From Amyelois transitella (Eukaryota > Arthropoda > Insecta > Lepidoptera > Pyralidae), in contig NC_083507.1 of NCBI RefSeq assembly GCF_032362555.1, positions 7,009,001 to 7,073,000 of the forward strand: a stretch of 64,000 nt of DNA, in the 5' to 3' direction. The position numbers were made by a program, and so were the translations under genes. How positions within the stretch are numbered: the stretch's first letter is position 1; the number at the start of each line of letters is the position of its first letter. The notes under the pieces are model-generated. The model searched no databases. It was not told the origin of the DNA and worked only from the letters and a program-made list of their open reading frames with translations. Positions 13,206 to 24,500 of the stretch are shown one piece after another.

Positions 13206-14626
13206 CGCGAATGAATAACATAAACTGTTCAAACATCCATCGCCTGGCACAACTCGATATAATTAAACTTACATTCCAAGATATTGTGTCTTGCATATAC
13301 ACAATTCGATAATTATGTCGTAAATAATATGATAACAGTAATCTGATTAACGGATATATGACACAAAAACAATGAACTTATCTGTGAACATTGACTTCTT
13401 ACACTGATAAATCATAAAACGATGTCATTGGTGATTGATTAGGGACACGAATAAATAATACAACAAAAATAGCAATAATTTTTTCATGTTGATACAAATT
13501 TTCTCATCTGTCGATTGTACTTATTTTTATGTTTATTTATTTCACATCTTCCCCAAGAATATGATATACATCATATCTACCCGACTATGGACTATGGTCT
13601 TAAAAAAACGCTGCAGAGCGGGCAAAATAAAAAGATAAATTTCCGACGACGTACAACCTGGTTCCCGATGAGACCACGTCAGAGAACGATAAGAGAAACA
13701 TCTGTCCGACATTTTAGAGGCTTCCAATTATTTTCTTACTAATAGTTGAGTCACGCCCGTGAAGTCAGTGTTTCTCTTGCTCAGGTCCATATATAACTTT
13801 TAAGAACTGCTGATACTTTTTTGACCAAAACTATAGCTTTCGAAAATGCGTGATTAATAACAACGATATGCACTCACGAACAAGTTATTGTGAATTCTTC
13901 ATATATAGACAACCTCCTTTGTAAAGTCGGTGGAAAATCAACAGTTGTTTTATCTGGTCACTCTGAACTCTGAATAGACTACTCTGTACCACTTTTTATC
14001 TCTGTAACCATGGTAACACACATTTTTTATACCGATATCACAAGAGGAAGTTGAGTTATTTGATCATTTCAATACGCAAATTGTTGCAGTAAAACTACAG
14101 CATCCATATGGGTTCATTTAATTTATTCATATATTCATTCAACTTTGGTCTTTGTTTTTGTTTTTTGATGAAAAATTCGGATGAAGTAACATCACACCTC
14201 GTCTCCCATTGTGGTAGGCAGAGACTATGGATTTCCACTTGCTGAGATTCTACAGGCCTCTCCCGCTTGCTCCACAATTACTCATACTCTTTGTAGCTTT
14301 ATAACTTTGTAGCATTACTATTTTCAAGCATATATTCGACGATTATGGATACTCCTTACATCTCCCTTTTTAAAGACATTCGAAATTGGGTCCTTAAAAG
14401 ATCGACGATGCCGGCCCTGTCCCACTTTACTGTCAAATCCGCCTTATAAATTCCTTTCGTTAGTCTGTTACGCTAGATACAGTGAAATTGAAATAAGCAA
14501 CTTCTTGAAAGCTATTTCATTTTTTGATTTGGTTATTGAATCATTCGACGTCTGAATTTAATCAAGTGAATAATTTAACAAACTGCCTTATGTGACCCTC
14601 GGTTCTTACAACGGAATTCAGTAACT
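13206..14626. other. Intergenic region upstream of the minus-strand MCTP gene
   Basis: This stretch should hold the promoter and any 5' UTR of the minus-strand MCTP gene, whose ATG is at 13205. No clear TATA box or convincing ORF is visible. Near 14196-14290 there is a block with CTCGTCTCCCATTGTGGTAG and TTTCCACTTGCTGAGATTCT, which looks like a dispersed moth repeat. Otherwise it is AT-rich. Confidence 0.35.
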
Positions 14627-14665
14627 TATATAAGCAGTTTTCCTTAAATTGACCGTAAAATCAGT
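14627..14665 (+). promoter_or_regulatory. TATA box plus arthropod initiator
   Basis: TATATAA lies at 14627-14633 and the arthropod initiator TCAGT at 14661-14665, a spacing close to that of TATA-Inr core promoters. A second TTCAGT follows at 14668-14673. Together with the short ORF and AATAAA downstream this makes a compact intronless transcription unit possible; chance matches cannot be excluded in AT-rich DNA. Confidence 0.35.
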
Positions 14666-14693
14666 GGTTCAGTACAACAGTGTAGGACTTACA

Positions 14694-14852
14694 ATGATTC
14701 CCAACCTTCTAAGGATTGAAAAACGGCGGCTGGCACGCCAATTTCATTCCTGGAAACTGTCAAGAAAACGTCACGACAAGCTTACCAAAGTCGTTCCAAA
14801 GCAAGTAAGAAAGCTCAACAAAGAATTTAATGGTCTACAATATGTACACTGA
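14694..14852 (+). CDS. Possible 52-residue basic protein (intronless)
   Basis: ATG at 14694 to TGA at 14852 encodes 52 residues starting MIPNLLRIEKRRLAR. By eye it has 15 Lys/Arg against 3 Asp/Glu, one Trp and no signal peptide or membrane segment. It resembles nucleic-acid-binding or ribosomal-type small proteins only in charge; I do not recognise the family. It follows a TATA box and initiator 30-65 bases upstream, and AATAAA lies at 14866-14871, just past the stop. This promoter-ORF-poly(A) order is the only reason to list it; the ORF alone is short enough to be chance. Confidence 0.3.
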   Translation: MIPNLLRIEKRRLARQFHSWKLSRKRHDKLTKVVPKQVRKLNKEFNGLQYVH

Positions 14853-15339
14853 GCATTTTTTATTAAATAAAATAGGATAAGCTTTAATTAAAGAAGTTGA
14901 TTGTAACTGAAAAAATAAAAGTACCTATGTATTTACTTAGCTTGTTTTAGTTTTGAATGTCTTTCTACCTCTGTGCCAAAATTCATCAAAATACTTCCAC
15001 AGAAATCTGAATTAGATAAGACAATATATGTAAGTGTCATATTGAGTACAATATAAGTAATAGGAAACTGTAAGAATGATTTGTCGTCGTCTTTCAACGC
15101 ACGCCGTTGTAAAGAAGACGAATGATGATTACCAAACCAACACTTGCTAGGTTGCAATACACGTTTACAAGAACTTACTACTATTACAGCCTTATATTTC
15201 ATGATCCCTAAATCATAATCTTTGATGAACTAACGAAGATAAAAATGTGATATAAATAAATATATGAAAAATTATGGAACTGCACAATAAAGCCATCTAT
15301 TGTTGAACGAAAACAATATAAATCGAAAAAAAAAAGTAG

Positions 15340-15508
15340 TGTTTGCTACTCCCCGCAAACGATGGACGGCGCTGCAAGCTAGCGTCCGTCGCAAACAACG
15401 CGTTGTTTTGTTTGTGGCGCTAGTGTAGAAGTAAGTGATATTATCACAGAGGTTATGAAATAAAGTAAAATAGACTTATTAAATCCAGTGTAATAAAATA
15501 GAATTAAA
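15340..15508 (+). promoter_or_regulatory. Promoter / 5' UTR of the ZAD zinc-finger gene
   Basis: A locally GC-richer stretch (15350-15425) just before the ATG at 15509. It contains GATGGACG and CGTCCGTC, an imperfect inverted pair about 15 bases apart, and TGTGGCGCTAGTG. No TATA box is evident, which suits a housekeeping-type promoter. The start of transcription cannot be placed from sequence alone. Confidence 0.35.
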
Positions 15509-18500
15509 ATGGAAAAAAGAAAAGACTTTATAAGTGCTTTAAAATTATGTCGATTTTGTTTGTGTCAAGATGAACCCCTTACAACTATATACGATAGATC
15601 CAAAACGCCCAAAAATGCCGTTTCTCTTCCGCTTAAAATCTTGTCTTTTACTTCGATTGAGGTAAGCAACATAATTTTGTACGTATTGACAATTTTTATA
15701 TAAATTATTTCCTTTTGCTATCTAAAAAACTGGAGTTTGGACGCCACCTAGGCATAAGATTTTGTCAAAGTTTTGTATCCTTTGAGGTAGCAAATGGCGT
15801 CAAATTTTCATAAGGAACCTTTCATTGATAAATTTTAAACATGGGAAGATTAAAAATAATGCTAAAATAACATACAGGAATTGGTAATTTAATTCACATA
15901 ATTTTAATTACCTTTTGGGCAAACGCCCTCTAGTGTTCGTTAATAGGAAACATTATCCATAACTTTCCAAAAATTTATTTATTTTGATTAGGTAGGCACA
16001 TACTTAAATAAAAAAATCTTTAATTTTAAAATAAATTACAAAAGACATACAATTTCTTACTACATAGTTTTTAAGTTAAAGTAATGCAAATAACTTCTGT
16101 GCATTAATTGGAATATGTTTATTTTACAAATGTTTTTTAAAGTAATAATTATACTCCACAGGTATTCCCATCTGATAAAATGCCATCATATATATGCAAC
16201 CGCTGTAAGTTGTTTATGGATATTTGCTATGAATATAAGCAGATATGTAGACATGCTGATGAGACCATCTTGCAATACATACAGAACGGACGCTCTTTGG
16301 AATCTGTGCCTTGGCCTTCCCAGCTCAAAAAGGTATGTCTTTCATGTAATATACTCACATCTAGTAATAGATTTAAGCACTGAATTAAGGAATTTCTGTC
16401 TGCAAGAGTAAAACATGTTACTTATATCCACAATTATTCCCAAGAATTTCATTGATATTTTTTAAACATAAAAGTACTTATCTGCACAAACCTACTAGAC
16501 TGCGAGTGAATTAGGTATTCTGTATGCCAAACTTGAATACATACTTGTACCATTAAGGTTTTGTCAAAATTTTGAAAAAGCATTCACATACCAAATTGCG
16601 GCATGAATACTTTCATCTCACATTAAGTTAATCAGACAAGACAATGGCAAAAAATTGGCAAGGTAATAAAAAATCCATCATAAATTTAAGTTACATAAAA
16701 TGAAATTGTTTAAACCGTTGTGAACTATGATGCCACAGACAGGCATGTCAAACTTAGATATAAACACTCCTCTTTTTCCATCGGAGGTCAAAAATCGCAT
16801 TTGTTAGGTTTCTTTTGCAAAAAATGTGTATATAAAAATGCTTTAGTTTGCAAGGCTCATATTATTTATTTACTTTTAGTTACTCCCAAACTTACCCAAG
16901 ATGCAATCTAAACAAGTGATGAGCACAATAGTTGAAGGTGGCGCTACTGTACAAGTGACTTCACATGATGTCTTAGACAGTGAAGAGGATGAAGAAAAAA
17001 TCTTTAATATAAAGGTAACTAATACACAGATACAATTAAAAAGTTAAATTTTCCTTTGAATAAAAAACTATATTAATCCTTCATTTTCTTTTTCTTATTA
17101 ATAGATAGATAGATCTGATGATGGATCTGAAGAACCACTTTCCACTACAATTAAAGTGGTGACAACAGATAAGCCTGAACCAGGTCTAGATAATCAAAAA
17201 TCACATGATGATAAAGGTAAGCTGGCAAATATGAGTAGTCAGATGAGTAAATAAAAAACATTGGGACTATGTGTAACTGTATTACAGTAACAAACATTAT
17301 CTACAACAGTTTCAATAAATGCATGGATGATACCATTAAATGTTTTTTATTTACTGAATAATGTTTCTAGTTACAAGTGTTTTGTTTTTCAATCTGCGTC
17401 TGTTCATAGCTTTTTATTTTCCTTTCCCATTATGATTTTATATTTACTGAGCATGTTGTGCATCACATTTATTCATCTTTTATGCATATTACAGATACTA
17501 CGAATCTAAAGGATGAACCTCAATTCCACTTTAAGTAGGCATTTTTAAGTTTTATATTTTATGTGGCATGGGTTTTTTGTAGATTCGAAATTTAGTTCAG
17601 TTAGTCTGGGGAAATGATTTGTCCGCTAGTGTTTAAAGTTTGATACAGATTTTGACGCGGACGTCGAGGCTGGCGAGGGATCGCAGGCCGTGAAGAGTGG
17701 CTGCTGGCCCTGCGATGAGTGCTACTGTACATATCCATTACAACAGTTGCTCGAACTGCATAAAAGTCAGAAACATAGGGCGAGAAATGTCAAATGTCAC
17801 CAGTGCGATGCGTAAGTATTCAATTCCAGCAATGACAATAATAGCTTTTATTTCAACTTCAGCTAATAGAGGTTTCTTTAATGTTACATTTTCAAAATAA
17901 CTTATGTATACAAAACAAAATATTCGACGTATTTTTAACGTATGATAAAATAATTTTCAGCAAATTTTTCAACAAATATGATTTGATGACGCATCAACTG
18001 AGACATTCTGAAGATATGCCCTTCGAATGTGTAGCCTGTAGTCGCAAGTTCAGACGCCTTGTCTTATTGAAAAGACACGAAAAGGCAGGTACCAATTGAA
18101 AATATTGATTCTCGATAAATTGACTGTATAAATGACATATCTATTAAGTGTTTGATTGGTATTTCAGCTAATGCACTCTGACTTGCCACAGCTGGCGTGT
18201 CCGAATTGCCCTGCTACCTTCCTATCAATCGAGGAGGTGCGTGCGCACCAGGAAAAACATTCTCGATCACAAAATAAGAGATTTGCTTGCGTATTTTGTG
18301 AAAAAAGGTTACCAACTCTTTAATTAGATATACTGATACAAATATTTTTTGACTCACAAGTTAGATTCCAACAAAAGTTAGATTTCAATTTAAAACATGT
18401 TTCTTTTTCAGATTTCAAGAAAAAGCGACGTTACAGAGACATATTGATGTCATACATCACAAGAAGCCTGGGTTTCGTTGCGAATATTGTCCAGAGCGTG

Positions 18501-21500
18501 AGTCAAGAATCCCCCTTATCCCGCCCTCCCTCTATTTTCCCTAGTATTAGCTATGAACATACGCAAAATTGTAAAAATGACTTTCACTTTGGTCGTTTCT
18601 AAGAATTGGTTATTTTTTACAGAATTCTCTTCAGTGTCTAAGTTGACAAGACATGTTCGTTCTCATGCCAGTGAACGAGGGTATCCATGCAAGTATTGTG
18701 ATAAGAGTTTTCTGAAGTCTCATCATTATACAAGGTAAATATAGAGGTGACGTCAAAAACAAACATTTTAACTGTTAAATTAACTTGATCGTTCGCCAAA
18801 GTACAAACGGGTAAAGCTTAAATAAAAAATTTAAATACCTACATGACGTCATCATTATCTCCTTTGTGTTAGTCTCGGTTGCGTCTCACCTGGAATGGGT
18901 TACTCAAGTAATATGTACTAATATTATAAAGCTGACGAGTTTGTTTGTTTGAACGCGCTAATCTCAGGAATTACTGGTTCGAATTGAAAAATTCTTTTTG
19001 TGTTAAGTAGACCATTTATCGCCGAAGGCTTTAGGCTATATAACATCACGCTGCAAATTAGGAGCGAAGAAATAATGGAAAATGTGAAAAAAAAACGGGA
19101 AAATTATTTTTCCTTGAGGGCTTCAGTGATGCCCAAAATAACTATTCCACGCGGACGAAGTCATGAGCACAGCTAGTGTATATATACATATACATGAAGT
19201 GGCTCCCGTATAACCTACACTACTTTGCAAAGGAACTTAAACCATATTTAATCATAGTTAAACAATCTGTTGCCTCTATGTGTAACATAACACAGAGAAG
19301 TCTTTGGCAGCAGAAATCTTGAGTCTTATGTACCATGTTTTTAAGTCAGATAAATACATTAACTGGTCCATAACCGACGTTCATATTTAATTCTCATTAC
19401 ATCGGGTGTCTTTGCGCAAAAGAATATATGTGATGGCACCATTCTCTACCATCCTAAACATATTTTTTTCTGATCTTTCGTCCATAAAGGCATCTTCGTG
19501 TCAAACATCGCGAAGCAGTTAGATCGCCCCGCGGTCCTTTCGGTCAGACCAATCACTACCGCTGTGAGCAGTGCGAGGACACGTTCACGTCTCAGGATGA
19601 ACTCATTTACCACTCTGCTATCCACGCCACGCAGAACCTGACCTGTCCGCTGTGTCAGGAGAAGTTTGAGAACGTTGATGATGTCACTGCGCATATCAAG
19701 TCGCATGTTAATGGTGAGTACATATTCGAAATCTAACTAAAATTTAACATTACATACACATAATCACACCGACATGCCGTGCGGGGAAGACAGAGCCAAC
19801 ATTCTTGAAAAGACTAAATGACCACACTCAGCTGTATAGCTCAATGATGGTACCTATTGAAACTTAAATAGCGACAGGTTAAAATTTAAAAAGTTAAAAT
19901 AAGGCTTTCTGCCACCTACCTGTGGAGAATACAATCTTTTTTGCCATATTGTGTGTAAAGATGGCTATAAACTCGCGCAGCAGATGGTTACTGGTAAGGG
20001 CGAAAACAAGGTGCTCAGAGGTCAAATCTTACAGTCAGACCAAATTAGGTCGATTCTTAATTCAAAACTTTACAATGACGGACATAGATGAAAGAACATC
20101 GTGAAAGACGAATTTAGTAAGTACCTTATTAATGAAGAACGCGATGCGAGGAGTTCAATATGGATACACGACACGCATCATTAACCCTTACGGCTGAATA
20201 TAGCCGTTCAGTCTTTTTGAGACTGTCGACTCTGTCTATCCCGTAAGTGTTGCAACTCTAAAATCTATTGGTTACTTCATTTACAGGTATAGAGTTCATG
20301 TGTGATCTTTGCGAACTCGTGTTCACGTCGAAAGTCAAGCTTGACAGCCACATAACCATCGCACACAGAGACGAGCTACAAGACTCCAATGTAAGTTAAT
20401 TTTATTCATTTTACTCCTCCTGGCTTTAGTCCCGGTTGCATCCTCATTAATCTAGAGAGGACTCCAAGGTATTCATTGACTATAAATCCTGCATTGGGTG
20501 AGTCAGGTTTTTACACGAAGTCGATCCCATCTGATCTCTTTGGATTGGATTAATCATATGGTTTACACATCCAGTTGCCTGAATGTGCAGGTTTCGTCAC
20601 GATGTTTTCCCTCGCCGTAAGAGCATTGGTTAGTATTGAAACTAATGTACATAACTTGTAAATAGTCAATAGTTCATGGCCGAGGTGGGATTAGAACCTG
20701 AGTCATTTTGCGCACCGGACACGTACAAGATATGTTTGACAGACTAGTAGCAACTGTCGAAATATTAATGTATCTTTAATAGCTAATGTTGTGTAGTTCC
20801 CGGCACCAATAAAAAGAATAGGACCACACCTTTTCTTTCCCATTGATGACGTAAAAGGCAACTAAGGGATATGCTTATAATTTATACCACATATACCCAC
20901 AGCCTAAAAGGAGAATCCCAAGTTTATTAAACTTGGGATTCTCCTTTTCGGCTGTGGGCTAGCAAGTTGTCACTATTTGAATATCAATTCTATCATCAAG
21001 CCAAAAAGCTGAACCTGGCCTATCAATCTTTTCAAGACTGTTGGCTCTGTGTACCCCGCAAGCGATATGACGATGTGTATGTACATATGTATCAATAGCT
21101 GTTCATTTTCTTTTAGGAACTGGCGCAAGATGAGTCATCCATGGATTTGGATGGTGAAGATGAAGAAGACGATGATGATAACTCTATTAACGGTAATAGG
21201 CTTTATTGTTGGTTCGTTTTTGAAATCTTTTCCCTTCGAAATACATTTTCTATAAAAATTGATGAAGTATAAATTATTCACTTTACTAAAAAAAATTCGT
21301 TTTGTGAAGCTTTTTAATGCGGTTTTCCGGAAAGTGTTTGTTACACTTAGGAAAAAGTTTAAGAAATTTAACCGACTTCAAAAATGGTAGGAAATTGATT
21401 GGAGGCGGTTCTCTTTTTAAAAGTTATTTATCTAATTTACTTTATATAGAAAATTTTGTTATATTAAAAATGTTTATTATGATTACAGTTAAAGAAGAAG

Positions 21501-24500
21501 ACGATCATATGGTCGTAGAAATTAAAAAGACCGAGGATTTCATTGTGAGTATCTGATCATTTCGACACCTAAATACTGAAAGTTTATATAGTAAAATATT
21601 ATATAATCATGTATACAATAATACAATACCAATTTGTTTCAGCTCCGCGATAATACCGCAGAAATAGAAGAAAAACTTAACACTAATTCAGAAGGTATGA
21701 TAGTTCCTTTAGGTTCAGTAGATGATGTAGTAGGTAATATGACTTTTATACACCGATATAGGTACATCGGTGAACAACCCGCAAAAATCTTATTTTTGTA
21801 TGGCGGGAAAATATTTGAGCCTAGGTAGTACTGACCATAATTGGTATTTTCTTTCCAGATAGTGAGGCTGAAGCAATAACGTTGACGGATTTGGCAACAG
21901 TGGATACTTTGTCCTTGGCAACTAAGGTCGCCAAACCCTCGATAGATAAAACTCCGGCTAAACCAGTTGCCAAGACTCCGGTAAATTGTGAAAAACCTGG
22001 GGAAGTCCAGGTAATATACGCAATTAACTATATTTTAAAATATGGCTGAAAATTGTTATTTCCATTACATCCAAATTCTATAATATCATAAATCCCAACT
22101 AATTTTATTTTTCCTGGAAATTTCTATGGGCACGATAAAATGGTAATTTTAATCGGATGCCAAATAAATGATGATATATTTTGAAATTAGTAATTAAATA
22201 ACTTGCTTCAATGTTAGGTTTTAATATATGATTTACATTTTTTTATTTACAGACTGCTAGCATATTACGAAAAGCTGAAGAAATTAAACGCAAGGTCCAG
22301 CAAACGACTTCAGAATCACCGAAAGGTAGGACATACACTCACGTAAATTTTATACACAAAAAAATAAATGTGTAAATTGTGAAAATAAAAAACTCATAAT
22401 TGATTCATCACATAATCATTTTTCATTCAGTTACAGAGAAAGAAAAACCTAGCGTCAAGCCTGAGAGCACGAACAGTGCTAAAGCCAGCGATAAGTCATT
22501 GCGACTCCTCGAGAAAGAATTGCAAGAACTACAGCGGGTAACTTATTTTATTAGTTAAACAATATCCTTTTAACTAAGTACCACTCTCTAGTGTGATCTT
22601 TTCACCACTTAATAGTATGAAACTTATACCACTCAATAGTTTGTCCATTTGTATATTCTTATTACTTACTCATATCTGGTAATTTTTAGGTAAGAGTCTC
22701 TGATTCCAAGCATCTTAATGATTAAGTAAATAATCAGACAAGGAAAACAACATTTAGCAACTTCCTAAATGATATTCCTATTAGAATAGAATAGATTTAT
22801 TTTCAAAATTGGATACAAGGTATCACTTATTGATGTCACATAACTTAAATCTAATTATAACTTGTATGAATTAATTACATTTAGGACATAAATTTGGTCA
22901 TCTTGAATCTACTTCATTCGATCCAAAAATACAACATACAAAATGTAAATTATCTGTAAATAATTGTTCAGTACTTTTGGCAATATGTACTTTATTTTTG
23001 ACTATTGTCTTATGTTTATCAGTTTGCTCAATAATAAAACAATTGTTACAGACCAACATTCGTAACGAACCTAAAGCAGCACCCAAGGCTGCTCTCGATT
23101 CTCTAAGGAGTAGGCGGCCGCAATTACACACATCAACGCCCAAAACAAGGTATATATAAAAAGCGTTTAAAGTAGATAAGTTATATTTAACGATACACAT
23201 ATATATATAGTTTTCAGCTTTGGTGTTGAATTAACCTTAATTATATCTGGTTTTGCGGTCATATTATGACCATCGCTACGTCAACGCGGCCCAAACATCA
23301 ACTATAGAAATTTTAGCATGTACCTACTGTATTTACCTATTACGATGTAGAAAGTGAACTTATATAAGGGTCGTACTGAATGAATCTTTGATGTTGGTAC
23401 CGCGTTTTGAGGCATTAATGCTTTTAATCTATCTGTGGAGTATTTGAAACCCACGTATCAATTATTGAGTCGGTACTTTAATTTGATATCGCATCTTAAT
23501 CCATCCAATTTCATTCATTAATTTTTGCTAGCTATGTGCTAAACCACTAGGTCAGTTTGGAGCAGTGAAGCGGTAAATATGGTCTTATCTTTAAAGCGTG
23601 AAGATTGAAGATACAACAATTATGTAAATTAACATCAATAGTAAAGTGTCATGTAAGCTAAAAACTAAATAAAATATAGTTTCAGAGCTGTTGAAGAGAA
23701 AAAATCTCAAATGGTGACCAAATCACCGGCTGTAGAGAAAAAGTTGCCAGAGCGTCGCGTCGTAACCAAAGAGAATAAAGAGCCGAAGGAAACCAAAGAG
23801 CCGAAGCCGAGCAACCCTGGCGTCAAAGAGGATAAGGAGAGCAAGCAAGACAAAGATACGCCAAAGGTTTGTGCATTCAATAATATACGTACGAGTACAT
23901 ATAATCACGCATCACTCCCGGAGACAACGCCTTGCCACTTGTCATATTGCCTACATTCTTATATGCTCTATCCACTTTCATTTCTCACTTCATGCACAAT
24001 GAAGATACCACTGGACTTTTCGCTAGGGTACGACGTCCGACGATTTGATCAAAGAATCTTCGTAGGCCTTCTAATTTTATGTATGCAAGTATAATCAACG
24101 TTTGTATGATTACTGAAGTTGAAAAGTCAAATTTTCAGCATCATAACGAAGTTTTTAAAATTGTGCCGGTCGGGTTCTTATTATAATTAACCTATTTGTA
24201 TACTAACTTCAGACAATTGTTGTCAAGAACGGAGGAGCTGAAAAAAATTGCGCTGATGAATCAATACGTCGGTCGACGAGGCCTTCAAAAATTAAGGATT
24301 ACGCGAAAATGATTCGCGATAAGTAAGTTTTTAAATTTTACTACCTAAAAAAATAATAAACGTAATCAGTTCTTAATTTTTTATTTGATTTATAAGTGAT
24401 AAATCACAGATTTTTGATATCTTAATCAGGTCTCAAGAGTCTGAAGAAGAAGATTCTGATCAGGATGACGAAGAATATGATGCAGAGGTAAGAATTAGCT

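Noticed and set aside
23711..24094. 127-codon frame taken as a separate gene
   Set aside because: Its first part is exon 23686-23866 of the zinc-finger gene; the rest is read-through into the intron after the donor at 23867.
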